From Scalesia atractyloides (taxonomy: Eukaryota > Streptophyta > Magnoliopsida > Asterales > Asteraceae), in contig CAMTDV010000013.1 of assembly GCA_947069175.1 (NCBI GenBank), positions 24,865,857 through 24,929,856 of the forward strand: a DNA stretch of 64,000 bases. Direction: 5' to 3'. This document shows, piece after piece, positions 47,560 to 59,713 of the stretch. Under the pieces are notes generated by a model that was not told the origin of the DNA, did not search any database, and was given only the letters and a program-made list of their open reading frames with translations. Numbering within the stretch: position 1 is the stretch's first letter; each line of letters starts with the position of its first letter. The translations under genes and the position numbers were made by a program.

Positions 47560-49700
47560 AGGCCACACAGTAGGTAAATGCGTACACAAAAAACTAACGA
47601 TGCAATGAGCGAACGTCCATGATTCACAATCATCACATATTGTTATATCACAAACAAATCAACTTCAAAAGACTATATATGACAATCAAGATTCCTAAAC
47701 TGCAAAAATCAACCGTCTTCATGCTAGTCACTAGTTATATTGTTTAAGTTCTAAACTAAAATCATATAGCAACATATAACAACTCCTATAATCTCCATTG
47801 CAAGCCTCTACAAGATTCTTAAAATTATAATACAATTTTCACAGAGTAGTATCTCAACATCCTATAATGGCAGCTATACAGAAAATAATGCAAAGCACAT
47901 TGAATCAACTACAATTAACAGGCATTAACTCTAATGCTTTTTCTTACCTAGGACCCTTCTATCATTGTAATTTTGTATAACCCGGGTCGTTGCACATCAA
48001 TGTTTTCAAAATGTCAGATGGCCCAGATCTGAGAGGCCAGGGTGATTTGATGCTGGAGGCTAGAAAAAAGCTTCACTGGCCCCCGACTCAGCTTGAAGTC
48101 GCAGTCCCTGACTCCTACTTCAGGGTTGGACTAATCAAGCTGGATTCCTTTATATTCAAACAAGAAATGAAGTGGTGTCGAGTGATTTCTAGGAAGAGAT
48201 GGAAACCAAAAACGGGAGCTAGAACTTGATTACAAGTTTTAACATGAAGTTGGGAACCAAGGGTTCAAGACTGACTCCAACCTGAAGTTTCTTATCTGAG
48301 TTTGAGAAGATGAATGTTGAATACAAGAAAAAAGCGATTGCTTACAATGCAGTGAGCAAACGTGCATGATTCACAATCATCGCAGTTTGTTACATCATGT
48401 AGAATATTAATTAAAAATGACTATATCCAAGAATCAAGCCTCATATTCTCAACGTATCCTGCTCACGAATCTAACTCATAGGCTGCAAACATCATTCGTC
48501 TTCAAGCTAGCCACTATATAATCCTATTTAAACATTCTAGGACCTAGGTTCTAAACCACAAAAATATGGTGACAAATAACACCACCCCTGACAACCAGCA
48601 AAATGCAACAAAAAAATTTCAAATCTCATGACAACCAGCTCACGTTCCTCTAATCCTCCAACAAGCCCATTCAACAAGGTTTCAACATAGCATAGCATAT
48701 ACGAAGCCACACATACACTATAATCACAAGGTTGGTTAATGCATACGCAAAAAACTTACAATGCAGTGAGCAAACGTTCATGATTCACAGTAATCATGGC
48801 TTGTTATATCATGAATAAAAACTCGTATTAAGATCATATCATGCTCCCCAAACCTAGGCTCATAAACTGCAAAAAAGTGACGTCTTCAGGCTAGTCACTA
48901 TATACACCTAATTATAATTTCTAAGTTCTAAACCAAAATCATATAACAACAAATAACACCATCTCTGACCTCCACTGCAAGCCTATCTAAAATTCTTAAA
49001 ATCCTGATATAATTTTCATAGAACATCATCTCAGTAACCAACAATGACATCAACACAAATAACAACAATGCAAAGTATAATCAACACAATCAGACAGCAT
49101 AAACTCATGGTTTGTTGATAAACACAAATAAACTTACTATGTAGTGAGCGAACATTCATGATTCACAATCATCACGGTTTTTTAAATCATGAAGAACATT
49201 AGTTCCAAAAAAATACACACGAGAATCAAGCCTGTTAGTCTGAACAGATTCCACTCACAAATCTAGACTTAAACTACAAAACTTGACCCAAATCTCGACA
49301 CTTGTAAGCTGCAAAAATCGGCCCAAATCATTAACTGCAAAATCAATTTAAATAATAGACTGCAAAAATCAATTTAAATAATAGACTGCAAAAATCAAGA
49401 CCCAAATCACATGCTGCAAAAAGTGACCGACTCGCCGACTCTAGACTCTCATAAGCTGCAAAAATCAACTTAAATCTAGATTCATAAACTGCAAAAACGA
49501 CACAAATGTAGACTCGTACATTTAAAAAATCAGGGTCTTCAAGCTACTCACTATATACTTGTAATATAAATTTTGAGTTCTAAACCAAATCACATATCAA
49601 CAAATAAAAACCCTATGATCTCCATTGTAAATCTAGAAAGATCCTATAATGACAGAACACAAATATAAACAATGCAGAGTATACAGCATAATAAATATGA
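47560..49700 (-). repeat. Four diverged repeat units with conserved stem and splice-like signals
   Basis: On minus each unit has TATAGTGACTAGCCTGAAGAC, then TTTTTGCAG followed by TTATGA, and then a core about 35 bases long (cores at 47,602-47,636, 48,349-48,383, 48,763-48,799, 49,141-49,175). The core, GATGATTGTGAATCATG plus TTYGCTCACTGC, is followed in most units by GTAAG. TTTTTGCAG resembles a 3' splice site and GTAAGT a 5' splice site. No protein is encoded. The block lies just downstream of L26 on the same strand. It could be a non-coding transcript with duplicated exons or a decaying repeat. Confidence 0.5.
47985..48260 (+). repeat. Duplicated coding-like block, copy 2
   Basis: It has an open frame of 79 codons (47,990-48,229) containing MSDGPDLRGQGDLMLEARK and AVPDSYFRVGLIKLD. 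It is the partner of 46,770-46,996. I do not recognise the protein and cannot tell a gene fragment from a transposon-borne piece. Confidence 0.45.
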
Positions 49701-49818
49701 AGTCGAGTTAATCGCATTAAGCTGACAAATTCAACAACACGAATTCCAAAAATCAATCCTCATCGTAACATAACAAAAATGACATAACATATTAATTCCA
49801 TAATCATAACCAAAAAAC

Positions 49819-50270
49819 CTAATCAATCTCTTGAAGAGAAGCACCCGCAGCAACATCCTCAACACTAAACTTCCCCTTACTCTTATCCGCACCACGCCCC
49901 TTCGCTTTCCTCTCAAGCAACGACTTCCGATCCTTATCAAGCTTCAACTTCGTAACAACAACCTTAGACGGATTAATCCCAACATTGAAACCGTCTGACC
50001 GTTGACCTTCTCACGAGTGATCCGCTCAACATGAATAACCCATTTGCGACGGTACACCTGCACAACCTTACCTTCGCGGCCTTTGTAGGTCCCACGCACG
50101 ACCTGCACCTCGTCGTCTTTGCGGACCGGGACTGATCGGACGTTGTATTTGGTTCGGAGCTCGGTGGATAAGGGTGCGCTCATTAGCACGCGGCGGACGC
50201 TTGATGGGGCGGTGAAGTGGGCCTTGCGGCACTTCCGGCGAGAGCTGGTGACTCGTGGGTTGTACTTCAT
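49819..50270 (-). CDS. RPL26: 60S ribosomal protein L26 (uL24), with one frameshift
   Basis: This is a component of the large cytosolic ribosomal subunit near the tunnel exit. The start MKYNPRVTSSRRKCRKAHF is the exact family N-terminus. The KOW domain follows (VPVRKDDEVQVVRGTYKG and KVVQVYRRKWVIHVERIT). Between 49,987 and 49,991 the frame shifts (net one base short or two long). The second frame then gives NVGINPSKVVVTKLKLDKD and a normal tail ending SLQEID at the stop 49,819-49,821. Corrected, it would be about 150 residues and intronless, as expected. Everything except the shift is conserved, so a sequencing error in a real gene is as likely as a recent pseudogene. Confidence 0.92.
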
Positions 50271-51917
50271 TTTGGGTGGTTCTCGAATGGAGATCTAGGG
50301 TTTGGGGGTTGAAGAACGGCGAGAAGGATGATTGATGTTCAGGATTGATATAGGAGAGTGTTGTGAATTAGGGTTTGGTGTGAAAAGACTAGAATGGGCT
50401 TTGATGTTTTTGGTTGGCCACTAGTGTTTGTAGGTTTTGAATATACCAACACCCAATTGAAAACACTTTGTTTCAACTCATTTAGGTTCGGTCTTTCATT
50501 TCTAATTTTCTTTTTTTAGAACGATGGCTTTTATTAGAAAACAACCTGCTAGCAACCTACTAGCTCAGCCACACAACGCCTACAACAAACATCAGAAACA
50601 AAATTCAAACATCTGACTCACTATCTACACTTAGCTTAAGCTAGACTCAAAGATTAAGCTCTATTACTAATCCAGTTTGACATATTGGAGAGTGAGGAAC
50701 CGAAGAACACTCTTCAAAATTTAACTTAACATGTTAAAATTTCAACTTAGTCTAAATTTTTTCGCACTTTGCCTTATAAATACATGTAGAAACGTTTTTA
50801 ATAAAAAAATATAAAAAAAATGTTTAAAAAACACTTAAAAAATATATCTTATAAAATTAACTTAACATATTAAAATTCAATTATTTCAGCGCTTTTCCTT
50901 ATAAAAATGGGTATAAATTATTCCAATAAAAATCATTTTTGTAAAAAAAATTAAGCCTTTTTTAAACTATTTTTTATATTTTTAGTTTTTGTTTTTTAAT
51001 TAAAAATGCTTTTACAAGTATTTATAAGGAAACACGTCAAAAAAAAATTTTAAAAATGATTTTTAACATGTAAAGTTAAATTTTTAATAGCCTCGATTCC
51101 CCACTTTTTTAACATGTTAAGTTAAATTTTACAAGTATTTATATAGGGTAGGGTTTTAGAGTGAACACTAGTGTATTTGCGAACTGAGTGAACAAATTAT
51201 GGCTATTGATTTACACTTATGTATTGATAATCAAGAGCTATAATTAGTTCACACAGTTCAACAAATGAATCTAGCTATATATATACTCCCCCAAAATATT
51301 TTCAATTGTCACCAGTTTGTCCAAAAAAGAAGCATTTGTTTCTACTTTGTAGCACGTCATATACTCTTAACATCATAGCTTAGATGATCTTTCTGGTGTG
51401 CCCCTGTATCGGAATACGTTTATGGATCTCAATAAATGTCTTATATGTTCTTTCATGTGATTCATCATAATTTATTTATTCATATAACAAAGAAGAAAAT
51501 AGTGTGAATTAGTTTGTATATAAAAAAATTGGTGAATACAAAGACATTGGATTTAGTAATTGAAACAAAAAGTTTTGTTGATCACACTCACTTGACCTCG
51601 TGGGTTTTGGTTCATGTTGAACTATGATTGTTCTTAAAGCTTTGATTTTATGGGAATAAATTGTAAAGCTGTTAAAGTTGATGAACTATTGTTTTATGTC
51701 AGCAAAATAGTCTATATGACATATGTGTCAACATATATATATTGTCTACATAGCATTCAAATATATAAGAATAGTATGCTAGTAACCGAGATTTGCAAGT
51801 AGTATACTTGAAACAACTAAAAGGCTTAACTAGAAGCCTACAACCAATTGAAGACATCATACATATCAACAGAACACACACACATCAACCTTGTTTTCTA
51901 ACACTAACCATAATACA
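50271..51917. other. Intergenic region between L26 and the phosphatase
   Basis: This holds the L26 5' leader and promoter (to about 50,450), an AT-rich fold-back repeat, and otherwise featureless AT-rich DNA. No additional gene is seen. Confidence 0.55.
50716..51130. repeat. AT-rich fold-back with perfect 24-base inverted repeats
   Basis: Arms at 50,716-50,739 and 51,107-51,130 are exact inverses around AACTTAACATGTTAAAA. Further weaker inverted similarity lies inside (CCTTATAAATAC and its inverse). This resembles a MITE, although I see no target duplication. Confidence 0.65.
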
Positions 51918-53914
51918 TCATGACTGCCGCCCACCCGATTCAAGATCCTCTATCGACATATCTGAACCATCATGCGAACACATCATTGCCGAATTGCTGT
52001 CCCTCCCAGTCCCACGTTGCTGAATCTCAACATGACCCACACTATCACATGTAGGGGGAAGCCCAGAAACTTGAGTGATTGCACACGAATCCTCTAAAGC
52101 CCGGAAAAATGCATACGGTCCCCATCCTTCACTATAATATGGTGGTGCAAAGAACTGCAAGTAGCAAAATACCGCCATTGTGATACCTGCAAGACATAAT
52201 ATGCGATTTATTCTATACGTGCGACAAGAAAAACGGTTAGTTATAATTGATAAGACCTTATGTTAAAGAATGCACCTATAAGGCCTCCACTAACTACATC
52301 CTGCAAGTGATGGCGATAGTTATCGATTCTAGAAATGGCGACAAGACATGCAACAAGCAACGGGAAGAAAACTACACATAGCTTTGCAGCATGGCCTTGA
52401 CGATCAAATGCTTTTATTTTTCCAGATAAGTAAAGTGACAAAAACCCGAGACCAGAAAAAGACCCTGCAATGAAAGCATAAATAAATTGTCGCACGATTA
52501 CTTGATAGAAAGTGTACATAAGACGATTTTGTTTTGCTTACACGAAGAATGCCCACTCGGGAAACTCTTGTGGCCTTGTCGTATAACATTGATATCACCG
52601 TGACATGTAACATCTCCCCATTGATCGTATAGCTGAGACAAAAAATAAAAGCAAAAAATCATGAGCGATAATGGGAGAAAGCGATGAAAGGATCAAGTAA
52701 AGGTGGGCAATTTTGGCCCGTGTAATTTAATATGGGTTGTGTCCCATTATATTTCACAAACGGATCAAATAAAAAAATTTCAAATAAAGGGGTGTAAATC
52801 GTGTCAAGTCAATGGGTTAACAGGTTTTCAGGTTGACGGATTGAGTTGATTAACCCATGCACAACCATATATTTATTCATTTCGAAACATCAATCATAAT
52901 GTGCACACACTTAAATCATGCAACCAAAAAAATAAACCATTTAATGCATCCATCTAAACGTGTCAACAGTTCGACGCGTTGACAGGTAGTAACAGTAAGC
53001 ATGTTAGTTGGGCCGGTGAGTTTAAGTCGTAAACAGGTTGACGGGTCGACCTATTTAACAAATGGGTTAAACACATCAACCAAAACCTTATTAGTTCCCT
53101 GTCGTGTTTCAAGACCTATCGGAAATTGTGATGCCTAAAACAGTAATTGTTTACAACTTAGTAAAGAAAACCGGTTTGAGAACGTGTTGTGGGACAACCC
53201 ACTCAACCCTATGAGTTTCAACCCATACCAAGAAACAACCTTATTCAACCCGAACCCAATTTGACCCGTTACCCAACCCGCTCACACCAAACCTCTAAAT
53301 TGAGTTACAAAACCCTAAACCAACATACATCTTGCCCATCAGGAAAACACCTCCAGAAAAAATCCGGCCGCGGTCGACCAACCGCATCTTTAACCGCTTC
53401 CGTTATAACACCGGTTATAAAAACCGAGAACAAAAGCCCTGCAGCAAAAAACACAAACATCAAACCCCTCCAACCCATTCAACCAAAAAAGTTATAGTAA
53501 TAGTAATAATCTAAACACATTTAATCACCTAACACAGCATGATGAAGATCATAAACATCCCGTCTGAAATAATAAAACACACCAAAAACCGCCATCGGCA
53601 ACAAAACTGCATACAACTAATACAACAAACAACAAATCAAATAAAAAAACCGGCATATAGGTTTACATTTCATTGCAAAAAAACCGAAAACTCGAACCCA
53701 CCGGAACGGTCCAAAAGGGTATAGTGCTCTCTTTCATTGGATACTTTAGATCAGTCATCATATCTCTTCCAACAAACCGGTTGAAGGGATGAACAAGGCT
53801 TAAAATGATCATAACTACTAATAGTAGAGAAAGAATCAACCAATCATGGAATTGAATACGGGCTAATGCGAGCCCGTGTGACTGGATTGTGTGTGTTGAT
53901 CGTTGTGAGTCCAT
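51918..53914 (-). CDS. LPP: Lipid phosphate phosphatase (PAP2 family), six exons
   Basis: This membrane enzyme removes phosphate from phosphatidic acid and related lipids, in the ER or plasma membrane. Exons on minus: 53,914-53,702; 53,616-53,529; 53,438-53,329; 52,632-52,542; 52,464-52,276; 52,186-51,918. All introns are GT...AG and all phases join, giving 319 residues, the usual length. Hydrophobic helices include DWLILSLLLVVMIILSL near residues 24-40. The three catalytic motifs are present: KDAVGRPRP, PSGH within GHKSFPSGHSS, and SRIDNYRHHLQD with the catalytic histidine. The C-terminal tail is hydrophilic and variable. The third intron (696 bases) holds repeat-derived DNA. This gene is intact and could be functional. 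The short open frames across its introns are shadows. Confidence 0.95.
52690..53190. mobile_element. Transposon-like remnant in phosphatase intron 3
   Basis: Words such as AGGGGTGTAAAT, GGGTTAACAGG, ACGGGTCGACC and AATGGGTTAAAC are typical of worn hAT-type MITEs in plants. I could not define both ends or a duplication. Confidence 0.4.
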
Positions 53915-55119
53915 TGGTGTAGGCTGGATGAAGTGTTTTAGTGGAATCGTGAAACTGAAAAAATATACATATGAGTTGGTTGAAGGGAGAAGAGGATGTA
54001 TAAATAATAATAAATTGGAGTGAGAGAAGTAGTTAGTACCTTGAGTTGGTTAATTTGGTAAGATGGTGTTGAAGTTGTGGCAGAAGATTGGGGCAAGACA
54101 TTGTTGTTGTTTTCATGATGTTGGAAACCCTGACAATGGGAAGTTGCTGAGGACGGAGAAGATGATTGAAGAGTGTGTGTGTGTGTTTTTGTTGGCGAAG
54201 AATGTTTATGCCACGTCAAATGACGGTTTCCAGCGCCGAGGTCGTTTTTTACGTTCCTCTTTTTCTTTTTTCTTTAAAAAAAACATGTACGTATTTCTTT
54301 GCGGGTGAAGATTCGGCCCATACCGGTAACTGTTTAGATAGTACTGATATTGATAATACTGACTCGGAATCAGTTTTGTGTTACGTCACTTGATATAGCT
54401 TACGGTATAAAAAAACACTTTATTTTAAATTCAACTCTATTTTCAGTATTGTTTAGTGAGAATCAAGAATCGAACAAAATCTGAGCTGGAAAACCATAGA
54501 AACGAATGTTGGTGCCGCTATAGAAGTTGTTGTTTTGGACGGTATCGGTTTGATTCGACTAGGTAAAACAAAAATATAAATTAAATTTAACCCATTTGAT
54601 TTTAGAATTTATCGAAACGCAAATATAGATAAACAAATCTGGTATGTTTAGAAATTATGTTATTATTTCAAAAAGAGTAGGCGTTAATTTAACAAAAAAA
54701 TTTAATGTGAGATAAAAAAAATTACTACTTCCGTTGTTACTTCTACAACTTCCACCACATGTAGACATTTACTCGTTTGGCAATAATCAACAAAATGTTT
54801 GAAACTGCAAACCTAACCAAACCAAACACAATATGATTTTTCATTTCAATTCCTTTATGATCATTCCACCAAGGTTTATAATCATTCCACATATTTATGC
54901 ATCTTAAATTTGACAACCTGATTTTATATAGAAAAATAGTATAGAAACTAGAAAAAAGTTAAAAGTAAAAAAACTCTACAATTAATTAACCTAAAACAAT
55001 TTCAGTTTTACACTCACAAACTATTTAACTCTATACATCCACACACAACAATCTTAATACAACATGCACAATGTCAAGAAACCTCATCTTGACAACATAT
55101 CCATTGTAACATCTTCACA
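53915..55119. other. Phosphatase upstream region and intergenic DNA
   Basis: It probably contains the phosphatase 5' leader (to about 54,250), with a GT microsatellite near 54,172-54,190. The rest to 55,119 is AT-rich, with the WEB gene 3' end at its right border. No other gene is seen. Confidence 0.5.
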
Positions 55120-56608
55120 CTAAACAAGTTTTGGCATCCCTTTTTCTCTCCTGAAAGAACCCATCTTACCCGAATACCGGGCCGTCGATGACCGCAACTT
55201 TTGCAATCTAGCCCGTCTAACCGCCGCCTTGCTCCCAACTCTTGCCATCGATCTACGACCAGAAGCTACAATTCTTTCCCCTAACCCGAACCCGGGCCCA
55301 TCTGCATCCACTTCCGAGTCGGGTTCAATACTTAATTTACTAATTTCTGTTTCTGTCATCTCAACTTTCATCAATATCCCCCTTTCATTTGCCTTCAAAG
55401 CCTCCACCCATGCATGAGCTGCAGCAATCTTCTTATCAGCAAGTTCTGCAGCCCCACCCGCCTGACCCGTTAAGTACCCGTATTCAAAGTCAGTGATGGT
55501 TATCATTGGATTGTTTATAGAGGCAACATTTCTAGCTTCCATTGTAGTGTTTATCAGACTTTTCAGATTACCTAAAGCTTTAGATTCTGATGATTTGATT
55601 GCTGTGAGTACCTCCATTGCAGCCTCTAATGTTTTCTCTGCTACTTTGATTTCATGTTCCGTTTTACAAATTTCTCTACTCGTGTTTTCGGTTTCTTCAC
55701 TGATGAGATCTTCTTCTTTCTTTACTGTTTCGGCTTCTGATCTCAACTGTTCGAGTGTAACGACTAAATTTGATGCAACTGTGTCGATTTTTGATTCGAC
55801 GGATGTAAGAGACTCTAGTTTCGCTTTTGCCCTTAAGATCTTCGAGTTTAGGCTTTGAACGGTTAATTCTCGTTTTCGTTCTGCTTTCTGTAATCGAGCT
55901 GTTTCGACGCGAACACGCTCTAGCTCGTCTCGGATTACATCCATGGAGGTCATGAACTTAAACCCTTCTCCTTTAACCGACGCTAGTTCTTGTTTCGCAC
56001 CTTCTAATTCCTCGGTTACTACATTTAATAACGACATTTTTATTAGATAGAATATATTAGTTAGAGCATCCTGTAATCATTTATATCATATATCATATCT
56101 ATTGTAATTAGAATATATGAGTTGAACTTTTTTTTTGTAATTTTCATATATATTTATTAGTAATACATAATACTTTACGGGTTTTCATTATTTTATACCT
56201 AGTGTTACTTGACGCTTGCTTGCTTTATCTTCATCTTCTTCCCTGCGAGCCTCCCCGAGTTCTTGAATCTCTTCCTTCATCAATTCCATAGATGGTCAGA
56301 AGGGTCAACTGTTTGAAACACGACCCTTTTGCAGCCCTCTCTGCGTCTCGTTTCTCCTTCAACACAAACGCCATATCGCGCTTAAGCTTGCGCAATTCTC
56401 TTCTCACGCATTCTAGTTCCTTCACCACTTCTGCACACGACTCATCTCCGTTCTTGACCGATGTTTCTGCGTCATATTGGCCGTAGAGTTCGCGCCATTT
56501 TGGTTTTCTCTGCCATTCTTTGGACCTCAAATTCGATTCTGCAATCTTTAAACATAGTTCTAGTACTTCTTTCTTTGCATCCAAAAGCTCGGTTTCAACG
56601 CTTTCCAT
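55120..56608 (-). CDS. WEB-family coiled-coil protein, with a frameshift in exon 1
   Basis: WEB-family (DUF827) proteins are long plant coiled-coil proteins; founding members act in light-driven chloroplast movement. Exon 1 is 56,608-56,209, the intron is 138 bases (GTAACA...TTACAG), and exon 2 is 56,070-55,120. The start MESVETELLDAKKEVLEL opens a coiled coil. Exon 2 is one long coiled coil rich in Glu, Lys and Leu (about residues 130-330) and ends in a basic tail (GSFRREKGMPKLV). Exon 1 is 400 bases, one too many for the splice phase: the frame changes near 56,285-56,305, after which helix-forming sequence resumes (ELMKEEIQELGEARREED). This again is one isolated frameshift in a conserved gene. 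The intron placement is my choice from splice signals and phase. Confidence 0.82.
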
Positions 56609-57659
56609 TTAGCGTTCTTGCTTCGGGGATTTGTCTTCGTTATGCAACGGTTTCGATCAAAATCAGGGTGTATATGAATTGTGCAAAAAAGAGAAACCGG
56701 GCTGGAGTTACTCTATGAAGGATGACTGTTTTGTATAACAATGGTACAAAACTAGATATCAAAAGGTACACCCTTTCACAGCACAATATGATGATTCAAT
56801 AGATACCCAGAAATCTTAATAACAGTTTTGTGTTGTTTGTAAAGGGACCATGTGAGCAGGTTGCTAGCTGACCAGATATACAAGATTTGGATAAAATGGA
56901 TGGAATTTCATATTTGGGGTTACCCTCTAATTTTGATGTGGGACCCACTAAAGTTTAGTTAGCACTTAGCAATGAAGAGCCTGTTTTAGGCATGGACGTG
57001 ACCCATCCCAAATCGGCCCATTACAAATCAGCCCACATAATAATGTGCATACTTCATCCTTGCTTTGTTTGTATTTTCTTTAAATCTTGCGAATTTATAT
57101 TTCAATCTATAGAAGAATACTATTCTTAGTTGTTATCAATAGGTAGGGTGTCAGTTTTTTAAACGAAACCCAAATCTGACCCGACCCCAATTGACCCGAG
57201 CAAACCCGAAGTGCTTGAATAAAGATTAACCCATCCCTGGACTATATTAAGCGGTTCAGTAATCGAATTAGATTATTTATTATTGTTTATTCAGGTCACC
57301 CGAATAATCCTGTTATTCTTTATATGGGAACCCGACAATTTTTTACGCTTTAGATTAATGTAACGTCCAATTCTAAACGTGGGAACCACCATCGACGTTT
57401 AGTAAGCCTTGAGGTTGGTATAAAAAATGTTGTATACGATAACAAAAAAGTAAGCCGTGAGGTTGGTATAAAATTGTTGTATACAGTAACAAATTTCACA
57501 ACAATGTTTTACTTGAATTTTAATATTTGATTCGTACAGGTGTTTTAAAATTTGTTAATAAAGTAGCATGGCTCATCCCATGATTATTACTTGGTTAATA
57601 ATTTTAACCAAGTCTCAATAATTCTTAGGTTTCAGATGGTAAGTTGCTTTAGCAACTGG
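56609..57659. other. Intergenic region upstream of the WEB gene
   Basis: It includes the WEB leader and promoter side. Around 57,140-57,260 it holds repeat-like words (GACCCGACCC, AATTGACCCG) resembling MITE remnants. Nothing coding is recognised. Confidence 0.5.
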
Positions 57660-59153
57660 GTTGGGCACCAGCACAAGTCACTCTATTTCGATCAGGCGAT
57701 ACTCCGTGCAAGTCCCTAGGAACAATGACATAGGTCAGGTAAAGCCGACACCCTCTTTACATAATTTTGTTGCATTGATCATCGAGACGACCTTTGATAC
57801 TATACACCTTTTCACCATGCACCGTAGCCTGACAACCATCAGGTGCTTTAAGATGAATTGCCTTGCTTTTGAAAACCATGTGAGCTTCAAAGGCCACTAA
57901 CCAATCCATACCCAACACTATATCAAAATCACCAATGGTCATAAGAAATAACCTAGCAAGAAACTTCTGATCTTCAAATTCTATCCGGTAGTCGTTCTAT
58001 AGCTTCTATCACTTTCGTCTTCCTACCATAGCAGGCTCTACCTCAAAAGCCTTGTCTATATCTTTAATATCACACTTTAACAAAGGAACAAGGCAGAAGC
58101 CATGAAACTCTTACTTGCACCATAAGAAAAAAGAACTGAAGCAACATTGTTGATTGGGAACATACCTGAGACAACATCAGGGTATTTCTCTGCTTCCTTT
58201 TTGGTGATTGCATATGCTCTAGTCTTTGCCCATGGCCTTTCCTCAGTCTTCTTCTTAGCAGCTTTGATGGTACCAGATCCACTTGGTTTAGTTTTCTTGT
58301 AGTCTTTGGCATGATGACCGCTCTCCCCACAGTTGTGGCATTTTGAAAGACATGTACAATCACGAGCGAAATGTCCAATATTTCCACAACTATGTCACAA
58401 TTTTGAACCAATCGTGCATTCCCCCACTTGATTCCTACTACACTTATTACATCCACAACATCCTCCACCTTGACCTTCTTGAACTTTTGCTTAGGGTTGT
58501 TATCCCTCTGAGTGTTTTGTAGAACAAACCATTTCTTTTTTGGTTCCTCAGCAACAACCTCTTTAATACCCTCATCATTGCAAACAATACCATTCAGTTT
58601 TACCACTAATTCAAAGGTTTCTAGAGCAGCAGTCTTAGCATTGGTGTGAACCTTCTGTGGTAACCCCTGAAATAACACTTCGTTCCTCCGTATTAACCAA
58701 ATGAGGAACCAATCGAGCCATTCCATTAAACTTTGATGTGGACTGGCAATGAGTCAATGTGCTAGCCTTGAGCCTCAAAATTCAGTCTCGACATGATTGG
58801 CCCCGTTTTAATGCACATAACTTCTTAACCACGAGCTTCTTCAGGTTATCCTACTTCATCTTGAACCGACTTTGTTTGGTTGACTGCCTTCCACAACTAC
58901 AATGCTCCAACACAAAGGAATGAGCAACATACTTCACAAGTTGGTCCTCACGGCACTTGCTGGAATCAATCACGGCTTCCATTCCAGACACTAATTGCAG
59001 TGTAGTGATGGCATCCTTTTTCTCTTCCATATGCGGTAGCTTTAAATCCTTTGAAGGAGCCATTAGTACAACCACGAGTATGCTCAATGGTTGTACTTTC
59101 CTTTTCAGGCTTACTATCAACATCTTAGCCTTCTTTGAAGCACTATCTATTTA
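57660..59153 (-). pseudogene. Degenerate Ty3/gypsy gag and protease
   Basis: On minus, gag pieces occur near 59,123-58,851 (VKYVAHSFVLE), then 58,726-58,540 with WLIRRNEVLFQGLPQKV and ETFELVVKLNGI. Two zinc knuckles lie near 58,400-58,310 (CGNIGHFARDC-like and CHNCGESGHHAKD). Protease follows to about 57,757 (IGDFDIVLGMDWL). The frames are broken many times, and the sequence ends at 57,660 without pol. Confidence 0.75.
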
Positions 59154-59239
59154 GAAAAAAAACAATGTGATTCAAGGGTGGTACGGTTTTGATCTCGAGG
59201 GGTGGAAGGTGGAGATCGATATAAGTTAGAAGGTTAAAT

Positions 59240-59502
59240 TTAATTAATGGGTAAATAGATTAGTTTTTATCCATAAGTAAGTCTGGATAAATTTGGGTTA
59301 TTTGTATTGGTTTCAAATTCCTTTAGTCCAGTAGCTTGTAGGTTAAGTAAGTCAAGTATTTAAAGTCCTATTCGTTGTTTTCAATTGTATCTTCCATTCA
59401 GTTTCATTAATAATAAAAAGTGTCCCTAAGTTTAGCAAGTTCCAGTCGCACAGGTTCTGGGTTTTGGGTTGGGATTTGAAGGCCACTGATTCCACAAGTG
59501 GT
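59240..59502 (+). repeat. LTR 3' end and primer site of another element
   Basis: A plus-strand stretch ending ...GATTCCACA is followed by the primer site TGGTATCAGAGCG (59,490-59,502). The composition suggests a copia- or gypsy-type LTR end. The left border is unknown. It is antisense to the surrounding gypsy remnants, so it is likely an inserted fragment. Confidence 0.5.
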
Positions 59503-59713
59503 ATCAGAGCGTTTCGTAACTGATTACTCGAGTGAAGTTTCAATCCAGATAAGCATTCGGTTGAAAACAAGTATCCTCTTGTGATGCCCATAATCCATAA
59601 AGTCACAACTAAAAAAAAGTCTTTAAAAAAATTATCTTTGTAACATGAAAATTTAACAAAAATACCCTTATGATGAGATTAAGCAAATTGTCATCATAAA
59701 AACTTCTTGATAC

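Noticed and set aside
47602..49175. C/D-box snoRNA cluster
   Set aside because: A box C-like GATGA is seen on minus, but no matching CTGA box D or terminal stem is consistent across the four units.
53189..53724. Plus-strand frames over the phosphatase
   Set aside because: They overlap introns and exons of the clearly supported minus-strand gene.
55493..55858. Plus-strand 121-codon frame over the WEB gene
   Set aside because: Hydrophobic shadow of a Glu/Lys-rich coiled coil on the other strand.
58957..59154. Plus-strand 65-codon frame
   Set aside because: Lies opposite degenerate gag and has no support.
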